NCBI GenBank assembly: GCA_037968475.1
Contig: JBBKVO010000019.1
Span: forward strand, 1 to 64,000
Direction: 5' to 3'
Source: SB11 sp037968475
Lineage (GTDB): Bacteria; Bacteroidota; Bacteroidia; UBA8524
DNA length: 64,000 nt
Part shown: positions 34,310 to 44,629 of the stretch, piece after piece
How positions within the stretch are numbered: position 1 is the first letter of the stretch
Layout of the letters: each line of letters opens with the position of its first letter
Notes under the pieces: generated by a model
What the model was told of the DNA's origin: nothing
Database searches by the model: none
What the model saw: the letters and a program-made list of their open reading frames with translations, nothing else
Position numbers and translations under genes: made by a program

Positions 34310-35308
34310 ATGACCAAGACTATATTTACTTTGTTTGTTGTATGCTCAATTCTTTCTAATAGCGATGCACTCGCACAGTGTTGTTCAGCAGGAAGCGGAA
34401 GTCCGATAGCAGGAGGTACTTCGCAGGGGGTATTGACGAAAGGGCAAGCGGAAATAAACTTAAATTACCAAAACCTGTTTACCAGAAAATTTCTAACAGG
34501 GGATAAAAGAGCGAATAACTTTCTTAATGAGTTTAGCAGTGATTATTCTTATCTGAGATTTTCTTATGGATTAAGTAAAGAACTTACTATTTCGATAGAG
34601 TCAGGGTATTATTTAAATAAAAATCAGGTTGGATTGGATAACAAATCTATTCGATCGTCAGGTATAGGCGACTTAATTATTTTCCCGCGTTATTTGGTCT
34701 ATAACAAGACAAAAAAGGCCGTTACTACTGAAGTTACCGTAGGGGTGGGATATAAAATTCCTTTAGGTTCACACACAGTTGAGGTAACAGAAGTAGAGCC
34801 ATTTTCAGGAGAAAAGTTTTATTACCGTGCCCCTCCTGCCGTGCAACTCACCACAGGTTCTCAGGATGTTATTTTGTATTCATTTTTTTACAGGAGTTAC
34901 CCGATAAAAAAACTAAAAATGTTTGCAAATGCACTTTATATACACAAAGGATGGAATCCAGTGGGAGAAAAATTTGGCGATTATGCAAGTATGAGTTTTT
35001 TTATTAGCAAGGTGTTACGGAAGACGCTGGGGGCAACTCTACAATTAAAGGGGGAGTGGATAGATAAAATGAAGTATAATGAGGACATTTATCTTGCAGG
35101 AAAATTTAACTATGATTTGGAAGCTACGGGAACCAAAAACGTAATGATAGTTCCCCAATTGAGTTACTCACCAAAAACTAATCTTACATTTTATATTCTT
35201 AAAGAATTCCCATTATATCAGTACGTAAATAAAACCCAAGTTGCTATGCAACATCTTATTACCGCAGGATTAGCTTACCGTTTCACTTTGAAAGAGTGTG
35301 AGGAATAG
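34310..35308 (+). CDS. Outer-membrane beta-barrel protein
   Basis: 332 aa with a signal peptide (about 1-22, ending ALAQ) and then CCSAGSGSPIAGGTSQGVL, a short Cys and Gly rich start. The rest alternates polar and hydrophobic residues in strands typical of a barrel (LRFSYGLSKELTISIESGYY), ending in LAYRFTLKECEE. I recall such barrels beside secreted thioredoxin-like proteins in Bacteroidota. Metal or small-solute transport is possible but not shown. Confidence 0.65.
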   Translation: MTKTIFTLFVVCSILSNSDALAQCCSAGSGSPIAGGTSQGVLTKGQAEINLNYQNLFTRKFLTGDKRANNFLNEFSSDYSYLRFSYGLSKELTISIESGYYLNKNQVGLDNKSIRSSGIGDLIIFPRYLVYNKTKKAVTTEVTVGVGYKIPLGSHTVEVTEVEPFSGEKFYYRAPPAVQLTTGSQDVILYSFFYRSYPIKKLKMFANALYIHKGWNPVGEKFGDYASMSFFISKVLRKTLGATLQLKGEWIDKMKYNEDIYLAGKFNYDLEATGTKNVMIVPQLSYSPKTNLTFYILKEFPLYQYVNKTQVAMQHLITAGLAYRFTLKECEE

Positions 35309-35346
35309 AATTACTTGCTTGAAAACTTTTTTAGGATGTGGCTAGC

Positions 35347-35403
35347 TGTCTTGTCCTGAAATAGGTTGACACGAGGTCTGTATACGGTTTTCAGGACAAG
35401 ACA
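35347..35403 (+). mobile_element. 57-bp mini-element with 13-bp terminal inverted repeats
   Basis: TGTCTTGTCCTGA at 35347-35359 and TCAGGACAAGACA at 35391-35403 are perfect inverted repeats. The inside matches copy A. It looks like an insertion sequence reduced to its two ends. No target-site duplication seen. Confidence 0.7.
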
Positions 35404-35834
35404 GTTCTTGCCTCCGCTCTACTATTTGCTGAATATTGCTAAGTCAAATTGCCTGAACTATAAACTTGTTGCACCCAAGTTCTTTAAAATTCTAGTAAAA
35501 AATTGATAATAAGCACTTAAAGCATATAACAAATAGTGTCAGGATACGGGAGTGCGACTGCTGTCTCCCTCAGCGGAGTCGAAGGGTGTGCGGTAGGCGT
35601 CAGCAGAAACTTCACTAGTCTCTTCTAATAACTCACCAAAGTAGTAATTTCATTAGTATAGGCTTCAAGTTTCTCACGTCTGACCAAAAAACCGAGCTCA
35701 ACCAGAAAACTCGCACCCACTTTTACACTAAACTTATGCACCTTTGTAGTGATAATGAACTAAAATTAATATTGGTTTGTTAATATTGAATACTGATTTT
35801 ATTGTTTAACACTTTAAAAAGAAAGACAAATATA
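35404..35834. other. Intergenic with a dispersed repeat
   Basis: No gene. A stretch at 35561-35594 (CAGCGGAGTCGAAGGGTGTG) is repeated with changes at 59390-59425. The remainder is AT-rich leader of the superoxide dismutase gene. Confidence 0.4.
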
Positions 35835-36431
35835 ATGGCATTTGAACTACCTAAATTAGATTATGCGTACGACGCATTAGAGCCGCACATTGATGCGCGC
35901 ACCATGGAAATACACCATAGCAAACACCACAATGGTTATGTAACCAACCTTAACAAGGCAATAGAAGGTACCGACGCTGCAACTATGAGCATTGAAGATA
36001 TTTGCAAAAACATAAGTAAATATTCTGTTGCTGTGCGCAACAACGGTGGCGGACACTACAACCACAGCTTGTTTTGGAAAGTAATGGCACCCAACAAAGG
36101 CGGCCAACCTTCGGGCGCATTGGCCGATGCTATAAATGCAGTTTTTGGCAGCTTTGATGCCTTTAAAGAGCAATTTGCAGCAGCTGCTGCTACCCGTTTT
36201 GGTAGCGGATGGGCTTGGCTAATAAAAAATGCCGAAGGCAAACTACAAGTAACCAGCACCCCAAACCAAGACAATCCTTTGATGGATGTTGCCGAAGTAA
36301 AAGGTACACCTATTTTGGGTGTTGATGTATGGGAACACGCTTACTACCTAAACTACCAAAACCGTCGCCCTGATTATGTAGCGGCATTTTGGAATGTAGT
36401 AAATTGGGATGAAGTAGCAGCCCGTTTTTAA
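35835..36431 (+). CDS. Superoxide dismutase, Fe/Mn family
   Basis: 198 aa from the ATG at 35835; an in-frame start at 35802 would add 11 residues that the family does not have. It converts superoxide to peroxide and oxygen. Metal ligands are visible: His in MEIHHSKHHNGY (H27), His in GGHYNHSLFW, and Asp and His in VDVWEHAYYLNYQNRRPDYV. No signal peptide, so cytoplasmic. Whether it takes iron, manganese or either cannot be read with certainty. Confidence 0.95.
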   Translation: MAFELPKLDYAYDALEPHIDARTMEIHHSKHHNGYVTNLNKAIEGTDAATMSIEDICKNISKYSVAVRNNGGGHYNHSLFWKVMAPNKGGQPSGALADAINAVFGSFDAFKEQFAAAAATRFGSGWAWLIKNAEGKLQVTSTPNQDNPLMDVAEVKGTPILGVDVWEHAYYLNYQNRRPDYVAAFWNVVNWDEVAARF

Positions 36432-36457
36432 TCACAAAGCTGAAATCAAAACATACC

Positions 36458-36488
36458 AAGGGGGGCAGTTTACTGCCTCCCTTTTTTT
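36458..36488 (+). terminator. Intrinsic terminator after superoxide dismutase gene
   Basis: GGGGGGCAG pairs with CTGCCTCCC across a TTTA loop (one G-U pair), followed by seven T. Confidence 0.85.
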
Positions 36489-36672
36489 GTGTTGTACAAC
36501 GTTTAGTAAAAACAACAACACTTTTAGCTTTAGACTTCTAACAGAAAAAAGACATTGTGTTGAACCTTTGTTAAGTTTGTGTGAACTATGCTATAAAGCA
36601 AGGCAATGTTGCAACCTTACCAAAAGTAAACCCGTTTATAAAACAACCGCCTGCCAAATTGGTACTTTGTGT

Positions 36673-39600
36673 ATGAAACTTAAAACCACTGTCCTACTTA
36701 CTCTTCTACTACTTTTTACCACTGCACAATTAAAAGCACAAGCCCCAACCACTGAGGGTAGCGAGTATACATACCTGTACAAGCTAAATAAAGAACAAGT
36801 GCGGTGGATGATAGATAGCCCGTGGGTGAGCCTAAACAACTGGGTTTTTACCAATGTGGTTGATAGTGTGCGGCACACAAAAAGAGAAACACTTAATTTT
36901 AAAAATCACCCCAAAGGCTATTATATAAGCTACAATACCCATCACCTAGCCATTACCACCAACCTGCATATTGAACAGCAGTTTTTCCCTACTGTACAAG
37001 AAACCAACGGGCAATGGTGGTTTATAATGCGCGATACCCTGCAAAACATTATAAAAAACGGCACACTAACTTTAATAAAAAACAAGCAAACAAAAGACGA
37101 TACCGTTTTCACCTACGATTCATCGTGTATGTGCTACCCCGTGCCCAAACAAGTGCACCACCAATGGTTTTCATTTGAAGCCGACGGTCAGTTTTACTAT
37201 ATGCACATGGCAAGCCCATACCAAAAAGCCAAACGCAAATGGTGGAAATTTTGGAAACGTGCCCGCAAAAGCAAAAATGGCGGAGGTAGTGGGTACAGCT
37301 ATGGCAAACCCCGCATAGGCAGGCGCATACTAAATACTATTGTGCATCCCTTTAGGCATAAATGGACGCCCATGAGTGCCGACCCCGGCTATATAGTTAC
37401 CAACCAACCCAAATACAAACACGGCGACACCCTAAAAATGAAAGCATTTTTGGTGAACCGAAAAGGCAAACCCTTTAAAAAGAATATGGAACTGTTGATG
37501 GTAACGCTTGGAAAAAACGGTTACGGGCAAGACACTGTATTGCGCACTACCCTAAAACCATGGCCGGCAGGCGCATACACCTACGAAATGGCCATACCCG
37601 ATAGTTTTATTATAGATAGAAATTATACCCTGCTAATAAACCGAAAAAGGCGCACCTACGAGCAAATAACCTTTAAGGTAGAGCAATATGAGCTGAATAA
37701 AATCACCTATACGTGGGAAGATAAAAAACAAGAATATTACCGAGGCAACAGCATCTTTTTTTATGCCAAAGCTATTGATGCCAATAACCTTCCCGTGCCC
37801 GATGCTACCGTGCACTTAAAGCTTCATATACAAAACATAAACACCATATACGACACCCTGATAAAGCTGCACGATACTGTTTTTAGAAGCTATTTTGATA
37901 CTACCCTGCAATGCAGCCCTGATGGACTGACCCCAATAGAATTGCCCGGCCATCTTATACCCAATGCTGATATTACTGTTACGGGCGAAATGTTTTTTAC
38001 CAATGCCGATAACAAACCCGGCTACCAAAGCCATTATTTTAACATACTTGCCAATACCCAACGCTACTACCTGATGCAAGACAGTAACGGGCTACGGAGT
38101 GGTTATTTGGTACAGGGCAAAGACCAACGCGGCAAAACAGCTACTTGGCGGGTAAACTACCACGAGGGGTATTATAAAGATAAAAAAATAACCCTACCCT
38201 ACTACCACAATTGGGAGGCAGGTGCACGCAGCTACGCCTTGCTAGATAGCGCAGGAACACGAACCTTGGCAAACTACCAAATGCCTGCTAATCCGCCAAA
38301 AGCACCCTCTTTTACTATTGACAAACAATACGATTCGGTATACATATCTCTTGATAATCCTTTGGGACTGGAAGTAGCTTGGCGCGTATATAATAATGAT
38401 GACGAATTGCTAACCAAAGGTGCAGGCACAACACTATCGTACAGTAAAAAACTAAAAGGCACAAAACCTGTGCGTGTGCGGTATAGCTACAGTTGGGCAG
38501 GCAATTTTTACACCTTTGAAACAGTTAGCTGGCGAAAAGAAAAACAACTAACCGTAAAAATAGAGCACCCCGAATTGGTTTTTCCGGGGCAAACCATACC
38601 CGTTGATATTACTGTTACCAACTACAAAAACAAGCCCGCCAAAAATGTTAACCTAACTGCATACAGCGTAAATACCGAGTTTGATAATATACCCGTACCC
38701 AATATGCCTTATTATGGCAAAAGTTATGGCAGCAAACTGCAAAAACGTATGCTCAACTATCCTTCAAGCTGGGTTAACGGCAGGCAAAACAGCTTTATAA
38801 TAAAAGGTGAGTTATTTTACAAACTGCAACTGTACAAGCACCCCTATTACCGCTTGCTATACAACAGCAATGCCATTGGGATAGAGTACGATAGCCTTGC
38901 CGACAATAAAACGCAATTAACAGTTAACGTGCATAGTAATATGCACAGCGCAAGCGATTACTACGCCCTATGGATTGATGACGAGCTGGTATACCTTCAT
39001 TTTAGCCAATCTATACCCAATGCTTTTAGAGTAAGCGCAGGCAAACACAGTATAAAAGTTCGCGCCTATGAATATATGTACGAGTTGAATGACATAGAAT
39101 GCGTAGCAGGTATGCGCACACTTGTTGGTATAAATGGCGATAGCGCATACAACAACACCTATATAAAACGTACCTTATTGGATAAAACAGGTTTAACCAA
39201 AGAAGAGAAACAAGCCTACAACCCTAATAACCAGAAAACGCTGTTTATTGGCAGTCAGAATAGCAACTATTATCACAAATTACAAAACACCTATTTGCGC
39301 CAAGGAGACAAAACCTATAAACTAAGTAATTTTCCATCATCAAACCATTATGTGCAGCACCATTCCTACATGCCAGTTGGCCCATTTACCGAAGGCGAGG
39401 TAGAATTTATTATTCCAAACGATACCGCATTTAGCTTTTACTTCAACCCAAGGTTTATGTATTTGTATAATGGCAAATCACTAAATCCACACAAAGAGAG
39501 CTATTCAGAAATTATCATATCAAACCTATCATCGCAGCACCGCTTTGCCGATACTGCTACTGAAATACCAGCACCTATTGTTAAAAAAGAAGAACCCAAA

Positions 39601-42600
39601 ACCAACACCATTATACACTACCAATCTAAAAATCCGTTAACCCACCCCGCTATTCGCGATTACTATCCGTATGAATATGCTCCCGCACAAATAAACAAAT
39701 ACCCCTTCACTACCTTTATAAACAAACATGGAGCACCCGCCCGTATGTGGTTTTTCAACCAAGATAGTTTGCAATACTCATTAATAAAAAACAGCATGGG
39801 TAGTGGTGCACAAAACAACCTTATACCCGGCAACTATACCATAGTGATGTTTACCGATACCAATAGCTACAAAATACTATACAATGTAGCTATTGATAGT
39901 GCCTACCGTTACTTCTATCGCCCTACGCTCGATTATTATCAAGCATTCGATTCAACAGTGTTATTACCCTATATAGCACAAGTAAAATACCTAAACCGAG
40001 GCCCTATACCACCATTTTACAACACGCCTGTAAAAGTTGATGTGCGCTTGGATACAGAACCCTCAAAACAAAGCGAAAGATTAATAGGAGAATTTACCGT
40101 AAACGGCCGCCATATAAACAATGCACTAATAGTAGTAGAAGACGGCAAAGGCAATTATATAAACGGGGGGCTTAGTAACTCGTTCGGTTTTTACCAAATA
40201 CCGCTTAATGTGGGCACTTATACCCTAAAAATATACACCCCACAGTGGGATATGTTTTATGTAGAAAAGGTTTGGATAACAAGTAGAAAAAACACCATTG
40301 CCAATATAAACGTAAGCAACTATACCAACCAAATAGCCAATACCGACTACAACTATTTACCCGAGCAGCAACGCAGCCCACAGCCCACCAGCACAGGGCG
40401 ACAACCCAGCTACAACAACAGCGTAAAAGGCAATTGCATCAACAATTGCGGGGAGCTGCGCGGCTTAGTAAAAGATGCAGAAACTGGTGAAGAACTTATT
40501 GGCGCAACACTACAAATAGAAAACACCAATATTGCCATATATACCAATGCTGAGGGTAGCTACAAATTTACCCAACTTGGCGCAGGCAAATACAACCTAG
40601 TAATTAAATACATAGGCTACCAAACCCAAAAAATAAACGATGTAGTAATAAATGGCGGGCAAATAAGTACCCTTAATATCAATTTGCGTGAGAATGTAAC
40701 AGAAGTTGCCGAAGTAGTTATTTCTGGCAAAGAAAACTACAACATGTATTCTGAAAGAATGAATACCACCTCATATGCACCAGCAACACAATACGACCAT
40801 ATCGAGTCTAAAATGTCAGCCTCATTAATAGAATCAATTTCATTTAGAGGCGCAAGAACAAGTGGGACAGCCTATTATGTGGACGACATAACAGTTGGTG
40901 ATGAACAATTGGACGATATAGCACTGGTAGAACGCCAACAAGAAAACCAACGTCTGCTACAAATGCTAGGCGATAGTGCTGCCATGCGCAACCGCAAAGA
41001 ATTTAGAGATTATGGTTTTTGGGTACCCAACCTCACCACCAACCGCAAAGGCAAAGCAGGCTTTAGCGTTCGCCTGCCCGATAACCAAACCCAGTGGGCA
41101 ACCTTTGTCCCCGCTATGGATGGGCACAAACAAACAGGCTTAGGCACATCATACATAAAAGCCTACAAACCCATTACCGCTAACCTTTCGCTACCCCGTT
41201 TTATGGTAGCGGGCGATAGGCTGCAAATAACAGGCAAAACCGTAAACTACACCGCCGATAATGTAGTACTAAACGCCCTTTTGCGGGTAAACGACAGCAC
41301 GCTATACAACAGCCCTATGGGCGTGCGCTATTTTGAGTTGATAAGCCAGTTTTTACAACTATCAAAAGCGGGAACGTATAGCCTGCAATACAGCGTGAAA
41401 ATGGAAAACGGCTACACCGATGGTGATATTCGCCCACTAAAAGTGTTAGAAAACGGACTTTTGATAAACGAAGGCGAAACCCGTACGCTTGAAGGTAATA
41501 TAAACCTTACCCTAGCACCACAGCAAGGACGAGTAAACAGACATGTATTGCTAAGCAACCGCAAAGCCGAGCTTCTATTGGCCGAAATAAACCAACTAAA
41601 AAGCTACCAGTACGGCTGTGTAGAGCAAACAGCATCAAAACTAAAAGCCTTATTGCTAGAAAAACAATTTCAAACCGCACTAAGTGTTGAGTTTAGTGGC
41701 GAAAAACAGATAAAAAACTGTATAAACCGACTAGAGAAATTTCAGAACAAAAACGGCTCGTGGGGATGGTGGGATAAAAGCCCTACCGATAATTTTATGA
41801 CCATATATGCCGCCGATGCACTTACCCGTGCCCAAAAAGCAGGCTACAGCACCAATGCTGGATTATCAGCCGCAAACTACTTGTATAGCAACTACAACCA
41901 ACTAAACATACCCCAAAAACTAGATGCAGTTGCGCTTCTTACCAGTATTAAGTATGGCGGCGATATCGCCCAAAAACAAATAATGTTGGATAAGTTAAAC
42001 CTTACCCTGCAAGAAAGGCTAATGACTTTGCGCAATCACCAATTAATGGGGCAAAAAGTAAATACTGATACTGTATTAAAATCCGTTCGTAATATATCGG
42101 CTACACAAGCCGCTTGGGGCGAAAAATTGTTTAGCATATACGTAAACGAGTTGCAAACATCAGCCATAGCTTACGAAATATTAAAAAACGAAGGCGGACA
42201 CGAAGCACTGCTAAAGAAAGTGCGCAACTACTTCCTTTCACAGTCGCCAACACTGCGCAATACCATACAATCGGCCACCCTGCTGCAAACCTTTTTACAA
42301 GACATAGTGGATGAAGATGCCAAACGCGACGAGTTGGTACCCATACTTACCCTTAATGGCAAAGTGGATAAAAGACCATCGATAAAACTAGAATTGGCCG
42401 ATGATGAAACCCTAACCATTGACAAACAAGGCAGCGAGTTATTTTACCTATACGCTTGGAAAAAATTTGTAGCCAACCCCGTAGCAGCAGCAAACACCTT
42501 TAAAATAAACACCCGCTTGCTGCAAAACCAACACATAAGCGATACCGTTGAAGCAGGCAAACCCGTTACCCTGCAAATAGATATTTCGCTACCCAAAGAC

Positions 42601-42873
42601 CGCGAGTATGTGATGCTTGAAGTGCCTATACCCGCAGGTTTTAGCTACCGTAGCAAACTACAAAGCAGCCGTTTCAACGAGATTTATCGCGAGTATTTTG
42701 AAGATAAAGTATCGATGTTTTTTGGCAACTTACCCAGCGGGCATTACACATTTACAATCGAGCTTTTACCACAATTTAAGGGAGAAGCTACTTTATTACC
42801 CGCCCGTGCCGAAGAAATGTATTTCCCTATGAATAGCGGAAACAATACCAAACGCACTATTGTAATTAAATAG
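36673..42873 (+). CDS. Giant alpha-2-macroglobulin with carboxypeptidase-regulatory and plug-like insert
   Basis: 2066 aa from the ATG at 36673, where a signal peptide begins (MKLKTTVLLTLLLLFTTAQL); the open frame extends 62 codons upstream without coding character. The N-terminal about 1200 residues contain MG-type domains (PGYIVTNQPKYKHGDTLKMK). At about 1262-1350 lies a carboxypeptidase-regulatory domain (LVKDAETGEELIGATLQIEN), followed near 1391 by SISFRGARTSGTAYYVDDI, which resembles part of a TonB receptor plug. The macroglobulin domain follows (WVPNLTTNRKGKAGFSVRLP), and then the thioester-type motif YGCVEQTAS with C1649 and Q1652, as in the E. coli homologue. It probably traps proteases or holds surface structures. 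It is a single gene with no PBP1C partner. Confidence 0.88.
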   Translation: MKLKTTVLLTLLLLFTTAQLKAQAPTTEGSEYTYLYKLNKEQVRWMIDSPWVSLNNWVFTNVVDSVRHTKRETLNFKNHPKGYYISYNTHHLAITTNLHIEQQFFPTVQETNGQWWFIMRDTLQNIIKNGTLTLIKNKQTKDDTVFTYDSSCMCYPVPKQVHHQWFSFEADGQFYYMHMASPYQKAKRKWWKFWKRARKSKNGGGSGYSYGKPRIGRRILNTIVHPFRHKWTPMSADPGYIVTNQPKYKHGDTLKMKAFLVNRKGKPFKKNMELLMVTLGKNGYGQDTVLRTTLKPWPAGAYTYEMAIPDSFIIDRNYTLLINRKRRTYEQITFKVEQYELNKITYTWEDKKQEYYRGNSIFFYAKAIDANNLPVPDATVHLKLHIQNINTIYDTLIKLHDTVFRSYFDTTLQCSPDGLTPIELPGHLIPNADITVTGEMFFTNADNKPGYQSHYFNILANTQRYYLMQDSNGLRSGYLVQGKDQRGKTATWRVNYHEGYYKDKKITLPYYHNWEAGARSYALLDSAGTRTLANYQMPANPPKAPSFTIDKQYDSVYISLDNPLGLEVAWRVYNNDDELLTKGAGTTLSYSKKLKGTKPVRVRYSYSWAGNFYTFETVSWRKEKQLTVKIEHPELVFPGQTIPVDITVTNYKNKPAKNVNLTAYSVNTEFDNIPVPNMPYYGKSYGSKLQKRMLNYPSSWVNGRQNSFIIKGELFYKLQLYKHPYYRLLYNSNAIGIEYDSLADNKTQLTVNVHSNMHSASDYYALWIDDELVYLHFSQSIPNAFRVSAGKHSIKVRAYEYMYELNDIECVAGMRTLVGINGDSAYNNTYIKRTLLDKTGLTKEEKQAYNPNNQKTLFIGSQNSNYYHKLQNTYLRQGDKTYKLSNFPSSNHYVQHHSYMPVGPFTEGEVEFIIPNDTAFSFYFNPRFMYLYNGKSLNPHKESYSEIIISNLSSQHRFADTATEIPAPIVKKEEPKTNTIIHYQSKNPLTHPAIRDYYPYEYAPAQINKYPFTTFINKHGAPARMWFFNQDSLQYSLIKNSMGSGAQNNLIPGNYTIVMFTDTNSYKILYNVAIDSAYRYFYRPTLDYYQAFDSTVLLPYIAQVKYLNRGPIPPFYNTPVKVDVRLDTEPSKQSERLIGEFTVNGRHINNALIVVEDGKGNYINGGLSNSFGFYQIPLNVGTYTLKIYTPQWDMFYVEKVWITSRKNTIANINVSNYTNQIANTDYNYLPEQQRSPQPTSTGRQPSYNNSVKGNCINNCGELRGLVKDAETGEELIGATLQIENTNIAIYTNAEGSYKFTQLGAGKYNLVIKYIGYQTQKINDVVINGGQISTLNINLRENVTEVAEVVISGKENYNMYSERMNTTSYAPATQYDHIESKMSASLIESISFRGARTSGTAYYVDDITVGDEQLDDIALVERQQENQRLLQMLGDSAAMRNRKEFRDYGFWVPNLTTNRKGKAGFSVRLPDNQTQWATFVPAMDGHKQTGLGTSYIKAYKPITANLSLPRFMVAGDRLQITGKTVNYTADNVVLNALLRVNDSTLYNSPMGVRYFELISQFLQLSKAGTYSLQYSVKMENGYTDGDIRPLKVLENGLLINEGETRTLEGNINLTLAPQQGRVNRHVLLSNRKAELLLAEINQLKSYQYGCVEQTASKLKALLLEKQFQTALSVEFSGEKQIKNCINRLEKFQNKNGSWGWWDKSPTDNFMTIYAADALTRAQKAGYSTNAGLSAANYLYSNYNQLNIPQKLDAVALLTSIKYGGDIAQKQIMLDKLNLTLQERLMTLRNHQLMGQKVNTDTVLKSVRNISATQAAWGEKLFSIYVNELQTSAIAYEILKNEGGHEALLKKVRNYFLSQSPTLRNTIQSATLLQTFLQDIVDEDAKRDELVPILTLNGKVDKRPSIKLELADDETLTIDKQGSELFYLYAWKKFVANPVAAANTFKINTRLLQNQHISDTVEAGKPVTLQIDISLPKDREYVMLEVPIPAGFSYRSKLQSSRFNEIYREYFEDKVSMFFGNLPSGHYTFTIELLPQFKGEATLLPARAEEMYFPMNSGNNTKRTIVIK

Positions 42874-43158
42874 TTGATACCTATAAAAGCTGGCTCGAGC
42901 GTCCGCTCGTGCCAAAAATAGTAGAGCGTCCGCTCGAAAGTGTGTTTCGGATGTTATTAAAAAGCGTCTAGGCTTTCCATCAGCCGCACTGGTTCGAGTA
43001 ACCTCACCATGACAACGCGCTTGTCATCCTAAACTTGTTTCAGGATCTCGTTGCCCAATAACCCTTCATACAGAACGAGATGCCGAAACAAGTTCGGCAT
43101 GACTGCCCCAATTCCGTTATTGCTTGGTCTTACGAAGTAATCTGTTAGAAACTAAACA
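42874..43158. repeat. Intergenic dispersed repeats
   Basis: Two copies of CGAGCGTCCGCTCG sit near 42896 and 42926. ATGACAACGCGCTTG at 43009-43023 and ATCTCGTTGCCCAAT at 43045-43059 recur in the same order at 56122-56136 and 56165-56179. No gene. Confidence 0.6.
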
Positions 43159-44544
43159 CTACACCTCTTCAAATTGGGCGGTAAAGTGGCGAAGGAAAGG
43201 AGGTTCATAAGTAATTTTAAGTCCTTTGGCTTGGTCGCGGTCTTCGATTATATCATCAAAAACATCAACAACATAGTCAATATGGCTTTGGGTATACACA
43301 CGGCGGGGAATAGCAAGGCGCACTAACTCTTGTCTGGCAGGCACAAATACGCCCTCATCGTTATAGCTGCCAAACATTACGCTACCTACTTCAACACAGC
43401 GTATTCCGCCTTTTTTGTATAGTTCACACACCAATGCTTGCCCCGGAAATTGATGCTGTGGTATATGCGGATACAATTTTTGTGCATCAATATAAATAGC
43501 GTGCCCACCACTAGGGCGCACTACAGGTATACCTTTAGCGTGTAAATGATCACCCAGATAAGCGGTGCTTTTTATACGATAATTCAAATAATCAGCATCA
43601 AACACCTCTTGCAAGCCTATGGCTATGGCTTCCATATCGCGCCCAGTAAGACCGCCATAAGTAGCAAACCCTTCTGATATTATCAACAGGTTAGTACACT
43701 CTTGCGCTAGTTTTTCATCACGCAGTGCCAGTATACCGCCCATGTTTACAAGGGCATCTTTTTTGGCACTCATTATAAAGGCATCGGCAAGGTTTAGAAG
43801 CTCTTGCGCTATTTGGTAGTAAGTATGTTTTTCAAAATCTACTTCACGATGTTTAATAAAGTATGCGTTTTCGGCAATGCGGCAACCGTCTATCACCAAC
43901 ATTATTTTGTGTTGATGGCATATTTCGGTAACCTCTTTCATGTTTTGCATACTCACGGGTTGTCCGCCCGCACTGTTGTTGGTCAACGTCATTATAATAG
44001 CGCTAATATTTTGCGCACCGTGTTGGGCTATGGTAGTCTTTAGGGCTTCAATATCAATATCTCCCTTAAAATCAGCTTCTACAAAAGGTTGTGCAGCTTC
44101 AGGATTGGGTAAATCAATAGCCTTTGCCCCGCTAAATTCTATGTTAGCGCGAGTAGTATCAAAGTGGGTATTGCTAATAAACACTTTGCCTTTACCGCCT
44201 ATTTTACCATACAAAATACGCTCGGCAGCCCTACCTTGGTGGGTAGGTAATATGTGCGGCATACCTGTAAGGCTTTTCACTACACTTTCAAAATGCTCCC
44301 AGCTTTTAGCACCTGCATACGATTCATCCCCAACCATCATGCCTGCCCACTGCCTATCACTCATAGCTGATGTACCGCTATCGGTAAGCAAATCAATAAA
44401 CACATCGTGAGATTTTAACAAAAAGGGATTGAAGCCTGCTTTTTTTAATGCTTCAATTCTATATCCTTCGGTAGTAATGGTAAGAGGTTCTACCATTTTT
44501 ATACGAAATGGTTCGGCAAGTGTGCGTTCTTTCTTCACAGTCAT
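43159..44544 (-). CDS. tnaA: Tryptophanase/tyrosine phenol-lyase family enzyme
   Basis: 461 aa from the ATG at 44544. A frame from 44580 adds 12 unlikely residues. It is a pyridoxal-phosphate beta-eliminating lyase that splits tryptophan (or tyrosine) to indole (or phenol), pyruvate and ammonia. GMPHILPTHQGRAAERIL, NNSAGGQPVSMQNMKEV and IAENAYFIKHREVDFE match the family; the cofactor Lys is in FIMSAKKDALVNMGG. Features of both TnaA and Tpl appear, so substrate is tentative. No tnaC-like leader or permease is next to it. Confidence 0.82.
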   Translation of the reverse strand: MTVKKERTLAEPFRIKMVEPLTITTEGYRIEALKKAGFNPFLLKSHDVFIDLLTDSGTSAMSDRQWAGMMVGDESYAGAKSWEHFESVVKSLTGMPHILPTHQGRAAERILYGKIGGKGKVFISNTHFDTTRANIEFSGAKAIDLPNPEAAQPFVEADFKGDIDIEALKTTIAQHGAQNISAIIMTLTNNSAGGQPVSMQNMKEVTEICHQHKIMLVIDGCRIAENAYFIKHREVDFEKHTYYQIAQELLNLADAFIMSAKKDALVNMGGILALRDEKLAQECTNLLIISEGFATYGGLTGRDMEAIAIGLQEVFDADYLNYRIKSTAYLGDHLHAKGIPVVRPSGGHAIYIDAQKLYPHIPQHQFPGQALVCELYKKGGIRCVEVGSVMFGSYNDEGVFVPARQELVRLAIPRRVYTQSHIDYVVDVFDDIIEDRDQAKGLKITYEPPFLRHFTAQFEEV

Positions 44545-44629
44545 AGTATGGTGTTTTGTTGGAGCAAAACTATACCGCAATGCCTTGGCAGAGTATGACT
44601 TATATCAGGAAAGAAAGTTTTATTAAGCG

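Noticed and set aside
33083..35403. A complete composite transposon
   Set aside because: Only IS ends remain; there is no transposase and no target duplication, so I claim remnants only.
36487..36672. 62-codon upstream extension of the macroglobulin frame
   Set aside because: The signal peptide begins at the Met at 36673, and the extension starts inside the terminator of the superoxide dismutase gene.
43940..44410. 156-codon open frame on the plus strand
   Set aside because: Antisense shadow of the tryptophanase-family gene.
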